A stretch of DNA of 64,000 bases, taken from JBEGHD01 sp049334165 (GTDB taxonomy: Bacteria > Bacteroidota > Bacteroidia > Flavobacteriales_D > Sanyastnellaceae). Shown here one piece after another: positions 9,801 to 17,098 of this stretch. Below the pieces are notes generated by a model that saw only the letters and a list, made by a program, of their open reading frames with translations, was not told where the DNA came from and searched no databases. Positions within the stretch are counted from its first letter, which is position 1; every line of letters starts with the position of its first letter. The translations under genes were made by a program, and so were the position numbers. The stretch lies in NCBI GenBank assembly GCA_049334165.1, contig JBEGHD010000003.1, one strand, 5' to 3'.

Positions 9801-11251
9801 GCAACAGAGCTCATGTTTCCGCAGTTGTCAGTTGCTGTCCAGGTGCGCACAATAGTGTAATCATCAGTGCAATCAAACTCTTCGTCTTGCTCTTCACAGT
9901 CGGTGATGCTCATGTTGAAGTCACCGTGATAGTTGGTACCTTCAACATCGAACCAGAAAGAAATTCCATGACCGAGACTCTGAAGACTGGCGCGATCTCC
10001 CACCTGAACTCCCCAGCGGAGGTTCGAAGGGCGGTGAGTGATGGTCCCGTTGTATCCAGCAAGGTCTCCTTCTCCAACAAATTCGTTGTTCTTGGATTCG
10101 TCAATTTCGTAGTAGGTCCAGTCGAGATACTGATCATCGATGTCCACTGAAGTACCGGCATCGAGCTTTGGCTGACGAAAACCTGTTGGGCTAGCTGCAT
10201 TCGGAATGCTCGTCCACTCTTCATAAGTGCTGGCATCTTTTAGCCAAACTGTGAATGAAAAACGAGCGTCATAGTCATTTCTGTTTTCAACAGTTCCTGT
10301 GAGTCTGGCTGTCCCATCCGGGAATTGCTCAAAAGTTCCGTTTTCTACAAAATCGAATCGTTGATTGAGATTATTTCCAACCACGTCATCATCACTAAAC
10401 CAAATGGCGTGTTGATCACCATTTTCCAAATCGCAAACTTCTTCGGCTCCAGTTTCTGAAGCAAATTCTGAAAACTCAATTTCCAACGACTCTCCTGCAT
10501 CATTTACTGCTGTTACTGCAGAAGGTACTGGAAGTTCATCTCCACAATTGAGTACAAGGTCTTGTGGAACCCCGTTAAAATTGATTCCATTTTCAGGGCA
10601 TTCGCAAGTGATGTCGGCATTAATGTCTCCGTGCCCTTGAGAGTTTGGGTAATTGAACCACCAAGAGAAACCAAAATCACTGTCTTTGTCGTTAGCTCCC
10701 TGCCCAATCTGCAAACCGTAGTTTGGATCTGCATTGTAGACATTTAGTATCTCACCACTAAGACCACCCTGTCCAACCAGCTGATTGTCCTGGTTCTCGT
10801 CAAGCTCATAAAAAATCCAGCTCGTTTCATCACCAAGGTTAGCTCCCTTAGCTTGATAGCCCAGGTCAATCCACTCAGAGTAATTGAAAGCACCAGCAAA
10901 GTGCAATTCAACTTCGAATTTTTTCCACTGCTGGTTCACTTTCTCCATTGTACCGGAGATGATCGCAGTGTTGTCGTCAAAGCGGGTCAAAGTTAAACCA
11001 GGACCACTGGCCTTAAACTGGCCAAACTCCGGAATCACAAAAGACCGAGAGTTTTCGGTTTGGTAACCGAGAATTTCACAGACCTCAATTACCTGAGGAT
11101 CATCGCCATTTTCTGCTGCATTAGGAGATGCAGAAACAAAAAAGGGAGTAAAGAATAAAAGTGCGAGAAAAAAGGTGAAAGCGATTGAATCAGGACGTAT
11201 GTGTCCTACAGGAAGTGCCCACCCTGTTGGCAAAGAGTACTTATCTAGCAT
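3857..11251 (-). CDS. Giant T9SS-secreted protein with 21 tandem HYR-like Cys repeats (2464 aa)
   Basis: The N-terminus has a signal peptide (AFTFFLALLFFTPFFVSA, about residues 24-41). A module of about 155 residues with a WIFYELDENQ motif follows, then a second, longer copy (DWTYYEIDESKNNEF) and a module with PGAYLHANF. After these come 21 tandem repeats of about 77 residues, each with the pattern GVPENxTVEC, DNCDxxxxV, CGYxIxRTWTAxDxCGN, then VxDxxAP. Each repeat normally carries four Cys. Residues 2380-2464 form a type A T9SS sorting domain (AYPNPFNNKF at the start, HHHKLIVNNQ at the end). The product should be exported through the outer membrane and attached to the surface or released. 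The repeats suggest a long extended adhesin stalk; no catalytic motif is visible. Repeats 7 (CWN) and 9 (CDN) break the CGN motif. A promoter with TATATTTG lies 60 nt upstream. Confidence 0.92.
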   Translation of the reverse strand: MLDKYSLPTGWALPVGHIRPDSIAFTFFLALLFFTPFFVSASPNAAENGDDPQVIEVCEILGYQTENSRSFVIPEFGQFKASGPGLTLTRFDDNTAIISGTMEKVNQQWKKFEVELHFAGAFNYSEWIDLGYQAKGANLGDETSWIFYELDENQDNQLVGQGGLSGEILNVYNADPNYGLQIGQGANDKDSDFGFSWWFNYPNSQGHGDINADITCECPENGINFNGVPQDLVLNCGDELPVPSAVTAVNDAGESLEIEFSEFASETGAEEVCDLENGDQHAIWFSDDDVVGNNLNQRFDFVENGTFEQFPDGTARLTGTVENRNDYDARFSFTVWLKDASTYEEWTSIPNAASPTGFRQPKLDAGTSVDIDDQYLDWTYYEIDESKNNEFVGEGDLAGYNGTITHRPSNLRWGVQVGDRASLQSLGHGISFWFDVEGTNYHGDFNMSITDCEEQDEEFDCTDDYTIVRTWTATDNCGNMSSVAQTIEINGDNEAPTLDQSQIDFADCDIDLSQVEAAVSDNCDENPEVSVEIISVSNGSGGSSDDCQFRTQTPGGWGAPPNGNNPGAYLHANFEETFPNGVTIGCDNSFTFTTAQSITSFLPSGGQPSPLPAGNQVNPANYGNSFAGHVLSLSISVGFDNAIANFGDAQGNLSDAIVSGGPLSGMTVGEVLAEANAVIGGCDSDFSLSDLHETVTSINENYVDGDQDNGYVSCEYGGNECVFVYEIEVVAVDDCGNELNEIFTFEVEDNTTPELSETPADLTLECGEEIPTYEITASDNCDESVEVGFEEAIEELDCGSTITRTWTVTDDCGNSTTHTQTITIEDNEAPVLVGVPENQTGLCDATFEAAEVTATDYCDENVEVSVEETTNGEGCDYIITFTYTATDDCGNTATDSYSISVEDNEAPVLSETPADLTIECDEEIPSYEITATDNCNESVEVTFEESTQALDCGSMITRTWTATDDCGNSVEHTQTITIEDNENPVFVGVPQDLSINCDEEIPAHEVSATDNCDADVSITFNEVISEGCPYTITRTWTAADNCGNSVSQSQVITVIDEEAPVLVGVPEDISGDCGGAPEVADVSATDNCDDNVQVVFSEEVIGEVCPLTIVRTWTATDNCGNSVSASQTIEIDDETAPQIEGVPQNETVQCDAVPAVPQVTVSDNCDANPALEYTEEIIPHEPMMEGAEPCGYTIVRTWLATDVCGNTTTVQQEIEVEDTVAPELVGVPENTTVECGEIPEPVEVMAVDNCYEGEMEVLFTEEVIGAECGYQIVRTWTVEDNCWNYASQSQVITVEDNTAPILVGVPQNETIECDEEIAEAQVAATDNCDEDVAVSMDSETEYLACGYILIRTWTATDNCGNSSSATQVTTVIDEEAPVLAGVPQDATVACDQVPAAAEVSAEDNCSANVEVVFSEEISEGCPYTITRTWTATDDCDNSVSQSQVITVIDEEAPVLNGVPTDTTVECDQIPAVADVTALDNCTETVEVSFSESFDPADCGYVIVRTWSAEDLCGNEVIETQTITVVDSTNPTIVSQPEDLTLECAEGLPADTPVFTDNCDEELEVAYSEIVAELDCGQEVIQTWTAIDNCGNETSVSRAVTFIDTTAPVFVNVPEDASFECTQVPNAPELEVEDNCDHEVEVTFEESVEELDCGFIITRVWTAMDDCGNQTSVSQTVTAIDETAPVVLSVPEDATVECDEEVPNSTPEFTDNCTEDLSIETTSSIEQLDCGYLINKVWTATDECGNTTTVEQQITVIDTTAPEVISAPADITIECDEAEPTDEPVFTDNCDEELEVVAASSISELECGYQIEKTWTATDNCGNETTVSQLITVIDETAPTLIGVPENATVECEQVPAAAEVTANDNCDDQIEVTFTESIEELECGYIINRTWSASDDCGNIVEATQIITVEDNTNPELVGVPENVTVECDAIPEVALVAAQDNCDENLTVNVTESIEEQECGYLLIRTWAVHDDCGNSNSATQVITVEDTTAPVITSSPEDLNVECSAVPGFGQIEVEDNCDENLTIETSESQVSVECGYELTRTWTVTDDCGNTAVATQTILVADTTEPEIIGIPEDVTIECGEELPETPEVEFIDNCDPNPIYWITEEVELLDCGYQVIRIFRAVDECANENIQTWVITVTDQTAPVFGEIPADTTVQCGIDGPIPTVTATDVCDDEVEIQYSEEVSDGCPYTITRTWTAIDDCGNSSVATQVITVEDNEAPTFVNIEPLVNVECDEIGDFTVEAIDNCGEVEIGIQSELVFSGGCLGTIERVWIATDQCGNSTTYLQLIHIEDTTAPEIFNAPEDVTIDCGDEIPAVAQDVFAEDNCNDVEVIFDEEVSGEFCPYTITRTWTAIDDCGNMTQTEQVITVDVDVPEQQVDILAYPNPFNNKFTVTFSIPRDAQVKASIHDMTGKKMMDLYDGKANAWTLYEFNKTSNWDSGTYILHLVVDGEVHHHKLIVNNQ
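4130..9003 (-). repeat. Coding array of 21 tandem HYR-like repeats, about 232 bp each
   Basis: Reading the translation, 21 successive units can be aligned from TPELSETPADL to DCGNMTQTEQ. All have the EC, DNC, CGY/CPY and DCGN positions or close variants. Units are diverged in sequence (no two identical), so the array looks old and kept by selection rather than recently expanded. Near-identical pieces such as CPYTITRTWTA recur in several non-adjacent units, which may reflect exchange between units. Confidence 0.85.
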
Positions 11252-11310
11252 GTCAAAAAATTAGGTTATCGGATGTTTAACAGTATAGGGTGGACACCAT
11301 TAAAACGGTG

Positions 11311-11370
11311 CAAATATACGAATTATCTTTGAACTGGTTACATTCATCGATAATATTCTGTTTTTAATCG
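11311..11370 (-). promoter_or_regulatory. Promoter of the 2464-residue giant gene with 21-bp-period direct repeats
   Basis: The minus strand has the -7 box TATATTTG (11311-11318), then 21 nt upstream CGATGAATGT (11340-11349), then CGATTA (11365-11370) one 21-bp period further. Spacings are identical to those at 3672-3731. The expected 5' untranslated region is about 55 nt and contains a small CACC...GGTG hairpin (11295-11310). Confidence 0.6.
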
Positions 11371-11389
11371 AAACCCAATTGAGATTTAG

Positions 11390-12040
11390 TTACGCCTTTT
11401 TGAGGTCGGAAATGGTTTTGAGCGGATCGTCAGATTTGAACACGAAACTTCCGGCAACCAGCACGTCCGCACCGGCAGCAACAAGCTTTGGTGCGTTGTC
11501 CGCGTTTACTCCACCATCCACTTCAATCTGAGCCGAAGACTTTTCTTCGCGAATGAGTTCCTTAAGCTCGCTCACCTTTTGGTAAGTTCTTCCGATAAAC
11601 TTTTGCCCACCAAAACCTGGGTTCACCGACATGATCAAAACAAGATCGAGATCAGCAATAACATCGCGAAGCAGAGATACGGGAGTATGCGGATTGAGCG
11701 AAACACCTGCTTGCATTCCAGCAGCTTTTATCGCTTGAATGGAGCGGTGAAGGTGATTGCAAGCTTCGTAGTGGACAGTTAGAATATCGGCTCCTGCGTC
11801 CTTAAAATCCTGAATGTAGCGATCTGGATCAGAAATCATCAAATGCACATCCATTGGTTTTTTGGTGTGCTCTTTCATGGACTTCATCACTGGCATTCCA
11901 AAAGAAATATTCGGCACAAAATGCCCATCCATTACATCGATGTGAAACCAGTCAGCTTTACTTTCATTGATCATTTCAATTTCGGATTGAAGGTTGGCGA
12001 AGTCGCATGCCAACATGGAAGGCGCAATCAGGTGACTCAT
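11390..12040 (-). CDS. rpe: Ribulose-phosphate 3-epimerase
   Basis: This enzyme interconverts ribulose 5-phosphate and xylulose 5-phosphate in the pentose phosphate pathway in the cytosol. The 216-residue length is normal for the family. Visible motifs are the N-terminal PSMLACDFANL, the metal-binding HIDVMDGHFVPN, MDVHLMI, VNPGFGGQKFI and the phosphate-binding end EVDGGVNADN ... GADVLVAGSFVF. All key residues appear intact. It is a single gene divergent from coaE, with 115 bp between the two start codons. Confidence 0.96.
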   Translation of the reverse strand: MSHLIAPSMLACDFANLQSEIEMINESKADWFHIDVMDGHFVPNISFGMPVMKSMKEHTKKPMDVHLMISDPDRYIQDFKDAGADILTVHYEACNHLHRSIQAIKAAGMQAGVSLNPHTPVSLLRDVIADLDLVLIMSVNPGFGGQKFIGRTYQKVSELKELIREEKSSAQIEVDGGVNADNAPKLVAAGADVLVAGSFVFKSDDPLKTISDLKKA

Positions 12041-12155
12041 GATTTCTAAATTGTTTGCTGCAAAGAAAACAAATGCTAAAGGTGCTTTGAAGTGATTGCA
12101 GTAAAAATGTTATCCACAGATGACTCACATCGAATATATTTTACAATTTTAGGTC

Positions 12156-12734
12156 ATGAGAATAATTGGAGTTACAGGTGGAATTGGAAGTGGAAAGACT
12201 GTTGTGTGTAAAGTCTTTCAATCACTTGGTATTCCTGTCTACAATGCCGATGATCGGGCCAAAGCACTTTACACCGAAAGCGAGGAACTCAAGTCTAAAG
12301 TCATCAAACACTTTGGAGGGGATGTTTACAAAGATGGTGAACTCCAGCCACAGGTTCTCTCAAAGATTGTTTTTGACAACCAGGAGAAACTGGAGCTGCT
12401 CAATTCACTGGTGCATCCAGCTGTTGCGCAAGATTTCAAAAAATGGATAGAAAAACAGAATGCCTCGTTTGTGATTAGAGAAGCGGCCATACTCATTGAA
12501 AGTGGAAGCTACCGCGATTGCGATAAAATCATCACTGTAGAAGCTCCGGAAGATGTGCGAATTTCCAGAGTGATAAAGCGAAATGGAGTTACTGAAGAAG
12601 ACGTGAGAAAACGAATTTCCCGACAGATGACCGACAAGGAACGAAGAGAGTTTGCCGACTTTGTAATAGACAACTCCGGTGAGAAAATGCTCATTCCTCA
12701 GGTGATGGAAATCTATAAGAAACTTAAGACTTAG
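12156..12734 (+). CDS. coaE: Dephospho-CoA kinase
   Basis: It phosphorylates dephospho-CoA in the last step of coenzyme A synthesis. At 192 residues it has normal length. The P-loop GGIGSGKT is at residues 8-15, followed by VYNADDRAK, the LVHPAV motif and REAAILIESG. The lid and base-binding region is RVIKRNGVTEEDVRKRISRQ, and the end DFVIDNSG is typical. Its last 11 bp overlap the convergent end of the sensor kinase gene. Confidence 0.96.
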   Translation: MRIIGVTGGIGSGKTVVCKVFQSLGIPVYNADDRAKALYTESEELKSKVIKHFGGDVYKDGELQPQVLSKIVFDNQEKLELLNSLVHPAVAQDFKKWIEKQNASFVIREAAILIESGSYRDCDKIITVEAPEDVRISRVIKRNGVTEEDVRKRISRQMTDKERREFADFVIDNSGEKMLIPQVMEIYKKLKT

Positions 12735-14730
12735 CTTCGCTCGCTGCTGGGAGAACAATCCTAAACACAGTGCCGCTACCTTCGGAAGACTCTACTTCCA
12801 GATTACCATCATTTTGCTCCATGAACAAAAAGCTCATCTTTAACCCCAATCCAGATCCAATTTCTTTCTGAGTCCCTCGTGAACTCAGCAGATCCACTCC
12901 TGACTGCAAAGCTTCGAGATTCCTTTTGGGTATCCCTACTCCGGTATCGCGAACCTCTACCACAGTGTCGCTGCCTTTCTCACTTTTTGAGCAAGTGACT
13001 TCTACAGAGCCACCATGAGGTGTGAACTTGAAAGCGTTGTGAACCAAATTTCGTAGAACAAACCTCAGTTGATCGCGATCGGCAAAAACAGGCAATGACT
13101 CTTCGCAAGAATGGTTGAAATGAATTCCTTTTTGCTTCATCATGTAGTCGTATAGAGGTAAAGTGTCCTCTATAACGTCACTGAGGTCGAATACTTTTTT
13201 CTTCATCGAAGCTCCGTTCATCTCTTCCCTCGCCCAGTGAAATAAATTATCGATAGTTACACGCGTGTGGGTCACTGCTTCACTCAGGGAAGTGAGCATC
13301 ATGCTCTTCTCCTCTTCAGTCATTTTTCCTGCGTTGATCAACTGAAGTGAACCGTGAAGCGATGCCAGTGGACTCCTCAGATCGTGCCCGATAATGGAGA
13401 ACATTCTGTTCTTGACCTCATTCAGCTCCTCAAGCTCCTCGTTTTGATGAGCAATCTTTTCATTCAGAGATTTTAAAGTACTTAGGTACTTCTGCTTTTG
13501 CCTAAGGCTATTAAAAAGCCACACTCCAAGAATTAAAGAAACTGCAAGCAGTATCGAAATAATTGTAAGCCAGTTTGTTCTACTCTCAGCTTTTTCCTCT
13601 AAAACTCTGTTAGCGACCTGTGTTTCGAAAAGTTCTTCTCGCTGTCGAATAGAATTTTGGGTAATTTGAAGGCGGTCCTTCATTTGCTCAAAGTTCTGCT
13701 CACTAAGTGTATCATCCCATTGATTGGCCAGCTCATAGCTTTGAAGTGCATCATCTTTCAATCCCAGAGCAATTTGAATTTCGCCCTGTACATTGAACGC
13801 ATGTTGCAACCTCTTAATATCATTAGTCTCTTTAAACTTTTCGATACCCGCCTGCACATATTTGAGTGCTCTTTGGTTTTCTCCTCTTTCGGAAAGAATA
13901 CTTCCAATTTCAATGTTGGTCTCTCCAATTTCTCTCAGCATTCCCATTTCCTCAAAATGGTCTAATGCCATTTCGAAGTTTTCTATAGCCTTTGATGTAT
14001 CACCTATTGCGAGTTGTGCTCGTCCGTAATTGAAGTAATTGAGAGACAGGTCATAGCTGGAGCTATCCTTTAGATTCACAGACATAATCGAATCAAGCAG
14101 AGGGATGGCTTTTTCAGGCTGATCGGTGAAAGTGAAAACACGTGCTCTCGCTTCCATTATTCGAGTGAGATCCACATCCTTGCCGAGGTTTTTGAAGAGA
14201 ACTTCTGCTGAGTCCAGGTAGGTAAGTGCCTTGTCGTATTCCTTATACTCTTCATACAAAATAGCCAGGTTGTTGAGTACCGCGGCAGTGTACCTGTCGT
14301 TTCCACTCAACCGAAACAGGTGATTGGCATCTAAAAAGTAACGGATGGAAAAATCGAAGTTCTTCAACCTAAAGTGAATGTTACCCAGATTGATCAGTGC
14401 CAGACCTTCCCTATCATTTAAGTTGTTCTCCCGGGCAATCTCTCTGGCCCGATTCAGGTACTCAAATCCTGCGTCATAATCCGCCTGGATTTCAGAAATA
14501 ACTCCGAGATATATGAGCCCCAGTGTTTCCGTTGAAGCAGAATCTGTTGCTCTGGCCTTTTTGACAGCTAACTTCGCATATTCTGCTGCCAAATCTGGAT
14601 CGTTGTAAATCTTGCCCTTGGATAACTGCAGAAGGCTATCAGCAGAAAGTTCAGCAGGTTCTTGAGCGTAAGTCGGAAGAAATGCCAGAAAGGCAATGAA
14701 TGATACAATTAGTTTGGTTATAGTCCTCAT
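12724..14730 (-). CDS. TPR-containing sensor histidine kinase
   Basis: A 668-residue membrane kinase. It has a signal peptide (LIVSFIAFLAFLPTYAQ), then about six tetratricopeptide repeats in the periplasmic region (for example LALINLGNIHFRLKNF and AAVLNNLAILYEEYKEY). A coiled segment, a single transmembrane helix near residues 393-411 (IISILLAVSLILGVWLF) and a second coiled coil follow. The HisKA box is FSIIGHDLRSPLASLHG, with the phosphorylated His in GHD. The HATPase domain has an N box HNAFKF, VRDTGVGIP and GSGLGL. No receiver domain is fused and no response regulator gene lies nearby, so it is an orphan kinase in this window. The signal sensed is unknown. Confidence 0.9.
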   Translation of the reverse strand: MRTITKLIVSFIAFLAFLPTYAQEPAELSADSLLQLSKGKIYNDPDLAAEYAKLAVKKARATDSASTETLGLIYLGVISEIQADYDAGFEYLNRAREIARENNLNDREGLALINLGNIHFRLKNFDFSIRYFLDANHLFRLSGNDRYTAAVLNNLAILYEEYKEYDKALTYLDSAEVLFKNLGKDVDLTRIMEARARVFTFTDQPEKAIPLLDSIMSVNLKDSSSYDLSLNYFNYGRAQLAIGDTSKAIENFEMALDHFEEMGMLREIGETNIEIGSILSERGENQRALKYVQAGIEKFKETNDIKRLQHAFNVQGEIQIALGLKDDALQSYELANQWDDTLSEQNFEQMKDRLQITQNSIRQREELFETQVANRVLEEKAESRTNWLTIISILLAVSLILGVWLFNSLRQKQKYLSTLKSLNEKIAHQNEELEELNEVKNRMFSIIGHDLRSPLASLHGSLQLINAGKMTEEEKSMMLTSLSEAVTHTRVTIDNLFHWAREEMNGASMKKKVFDLSDVIEDTLPLYDYMMKQKGIHFNHSCEESLPVFADRDQLRFVLRNLVHNAFKFTPHGGSVEVTCSKSEKGSDTVVEVRDTGVGIPKRNLEALQSGVDLLSSRGTQKEIGSGLGLKMSFLFMEQNDGNLEVESSEGSGTVFRIVLPAASEAKS

Positions 14731-14773
14731 GTGTTATCTCATGGTAGGTTGGAAAAGTGCTCAACTTCTTCAA

Positions 14774-14800
14774 CTAAATTACATGTTAAATGTAAAACAA
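14774..14800 (-). promoter_or_regulatory. Probable promoter of the TPR histidine kinase
   Basis: On the minus strand a TTG (14798-14800) is followed after 16 nt by TAATTTAG (14774-14781), a one-mismatch version of the TAnnTTTG -7 box. The start codon is about 44 nt downstream. Confidence 0.4.
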
Positions 14801-14822
14801 ATAATGCTTTTACTATCCTTAC

Positions 14823-16160
14823 CTAAGGCCTAAAACCCTTCAATCTCTCTTTCAACCCGTTGGCAATTTTAAATAGCGCTCGCTGCTCCATTTCCGAACT
14901 TGATGGCAACTGCCTTCTCGCCTCAAAAAGTTTTTCGAGTTCGTGTTTTTCTTGAGGAGAATTGTAAATCTCGTCCATTGGAGTTATTAACACAGGGAGC
15001 TTCCACTCACCTGCATATACCTCAAGGTAATTGCCATCGTATTCCGCATAGCGAACCTCGTCTTTAAAAGTGTAACTGATGTTATCTGCGAGATAAACCT
15101 GACCGGTTTCTACGTTCATCACTTCGAATCGAAATTGAATATTTACCTCAAGCTGCTGACGAACTTCTTCATAGGTAATCTTATTACTCAATCGATTGCT
15201 ACCGGCATAGCCTTTTTTAGTTTGAACTCTTTTAGGTGAAATTTCATTTTTGAAATTCACTATTTCACCAGTGATAATATACTGTGCCCCAATCAGGTTA
15301 CCCGCTTCTATCGCCTGGTCTTCGCTAAATGTGGCATTCATGCTTTTCTGCTGCTCCTCAAGTAGTTGCTGCATGTTGTCTCTGTTGAGCAAAACGAGAA
15401 ACGGATCATCAAGGTCCAAAATCGCTTGTTTCAAACTGGCAGCCAGCGACAATTCAAAGGCTGTTTGCACACCCTCATGATGTACGGGGATGTAAGCTAA
15501 AGTAAACTGCTCCTTCTCGAGGCAATCATTTCTCATCACAAGGGCATCCTTGAAGTCGGCATCGAGGTTTACAACCTCATCAAAAAACTCGTAAGCATCG
15601 CGAAAAAGCCCCAATTCGTAAGCTTTAACTCCCTGACGATATTTTGGATAGATTTCAGAGAGCAGGCCTAAATATTCTGCCTGCTTGTTGGTGGGGTCCA
15701 GCTTTTTGAGTTCTGCGATTTTCTTCTCAGCCAATTCATAATTTTCATCCAGCAAAAGCTGATAAGCTTCTTCTTCCAGTCGAGTTATCCAGTTAGATTT
15801 AACCTCTGATTCAAAATTTTGGTAAGCAAGTGGAATTGTTAGATTGACCTTGTAGCGCTCTGCTATTTCTATGAGGTAAACAGCCCTTTCCCAATATTCC
15901 TGGGCCTGTTCAAAATCACCACTGGTGGCAGCTGCTCTTGCCTTGCCAAGCCTGTCTAGCAAAATTTTCTCTGCGGACTGCTTGAGGCCAACGTGGGCAT
16001 TTACATTGCCCGGATCCGCCACGTAGGCTTCTCTGTACTTTTGAAATGCCTGCTCTTCCATTCCCGCTTTTTCATATTCGCGGGCATCTCCAACAAGCTG
16101 TTTTGAAGCATTGCAGGCTGTCAGAACCAGGGCTAATATGTAAACGGGTAAAAGTCTCAT
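14823..16160 (-). CDS. TPR lipoprotein with CsgG-like C-terminal half
   Basis: The 445-residue product starts with a lipoprotein signal (LLPVYILALVLTAC, Cys at about 16), so it should sit in the envelope as a lipoprotein. The first 220 residues are helical TPR-like repeats (YEKAGMEEQAFQKYREAY, AYELGLFRDAYEFFDEV). The second half has NRDNMQQLLEEQQKSM and NLIGAQYIITGEIVNF, which resemble the CsgG / FlgO-type fold found in curli and other outer-membrane assembly lipoproteins. The CsgG resemblance is from motif memory and needs a profile search. It lies behind its own -7 box TAATTTTG and 92 bp upstream of the kinase gene on the same strand. Confidence 0.75.
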   Translation of the reverse strand: MRLLPVYILALVLTACNASKQLVGDAREYEKAGMEEQAFQKYREAYVADPGNVNAHVGLKQSAEKILLDRLGKARAAATSGDFEQAQEYWERAVYLIEIAERYKVNLTIPLAYQNFESEVKSNWITRLEEEAYQLLLDENYELAEKKIAELKKLDPTNKQAEYLGLLSEIYPKYRQGVKAYELGLFRDAYEFFDEVVNLDADFKDALVMRNDCLEKEQFTLAYIPVHHEGVQTAFELSLAASLKQAILDLDDPFLVLLNRDNMQQLLEEQQKSMNATFSEDQAIEAGNLIGAQYIITGEIVNFKNEISPKRVQTKKGYAGSNRLSNKITYEEVRQQLEVNIQFRFEVMNVETGQVYLADNISYTFKDEVRYAEYDGNYLEVYAGEWKLPVLITPMDEIYNSPQEKHELEKLFEARRQLPSSSEMEQRALFKIANGLKERLKGFRP

Positions 16161-16199
16161 CTCATAGATTGGTCAATCGAATTGATCGACAAAATTACA

Positions 16200-16207
16200 A
16201 GATTCGG
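16200..16207 (-). promoter_or_regulatory. -7 box of the TPR/CsgG-like lipoprotein gene
   Basis: TAATTTTG on the minus strand matches TAnnTTTG exactly, 39 nt before the start codon. No clear -33 TTG was seen. Confidence 0.4.
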
Positions 16208-16243
16208 ACCATTGCGAAACAGCTTTTCTAAACTATTGATTTT

Positions 16244-17098
16244 CTATTCAATAGCCGCAACTTTCGGCTTCATCAAACTTCTTAAAAAAGCCAGTGTGAA
16301 GAGAACTCCGCTGACAATGGTCATTCCACCAGAGACTGAACCATCCCACCACAGTGCAATGTAATAACCACCTATCGCGCTGATTATTCCAATGACCACT
16401 GTTAGAATGAGCATTGACTTCAGTTTATTGGTTATAAGAAATGCAGTAGCCGGGGGAACTACAAGAAGTGCAACAACCAAAATAGCTCCTACAGATTCGA
16501 AAGAGATGACAGTAGTTATGGAAACCAGGGACATTAGTGCATAGTGCCAAAACATTGTTGAAATCCCCAAAGAACCGGCAAAGTCAGGATTGAAGGTTGT
16601 AATGTAAAGGCCTTTATAGCCTTTCCACAAAAAAATGAGAATCGCCAGCAATAAACCTGAGGCGATCCATAGGGCGCGAGGTCCCAAATTCGTTTCTCCC
16701 AATTGCAAGAGGTCTAGAGGAACGTAGGCAATTTCACCGTAGAGAACGCAATCCTGATCGAGATCTACCTGATCTGCAAAATAGCTCACCAGAATAACTC
16801 CTATAGCAAAGAGAAAGGTAAACGAAACACCAATTGAGGCATCTTCATTCAGGCCGGCTTTTTTATGGAGTAGGCCAATAAGCACAGTTACCAAAACTCC
16901 TACAGTTGAAGCTCCAATCAACATTGGAATATTATCACGACTACCCGAAACTAAAAAAGCGATGACGATTCCCGGTAGGACTGCGTGCGATATGGCATCG
17001 CCCATCATGGCCATTTTTCGCAACACTAAAAATGAACCCAACAAGCCACAAGAAGCGGCAATTACAGCACCGGTAGCGATTATGAAAATTGCTTCCAT
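16244..17098 (-). CDS. Metal ABC transporter permease (ABC-3 family)
   Basis: A 284-residue integral membrane protein with about eight or nine hydrophobic helices and the ABC-3 signature regions LGSFLVLRKMAMMGDAISHA and VGAILVVALLVVPPATAFL. It forms the membrane channel of a Zn/Mn/Fe importer together with the fused permease just upstream, whose last base overlaps its first. It is the fourth gene of the importer operon. Two different permeases in one operon resemble troC/troD or sitC/sitD systems, suggesting a heterodimer. The metal cannot be named from this sequence. Confidence 0.92.
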   Translation of the reverse strand: MEAIFIIATGAVIAASCGLLGSFLVLRKMAMMGDAISHAVLPGIVIAFLVSGSRDNIPMLIGASTVGVLVTVLIGLLHKKAGLNEDASIGVSFTFLFAIGVILVSYFADQVDLDQDCVLYGEIAYVPLDLLQLGETNLGPRALWIASGLLLAILIFLWKGYKGLYITTFNPDFAGSLGISTMFWHYALMSLVSITTVISFESVGAILVVALLVVPPATAFLITNKLKSMLILTVVIGIISAIGGYYIALWWDGSVSGGMTIVSGVLFTLAFLRSLMKPKVAAIE

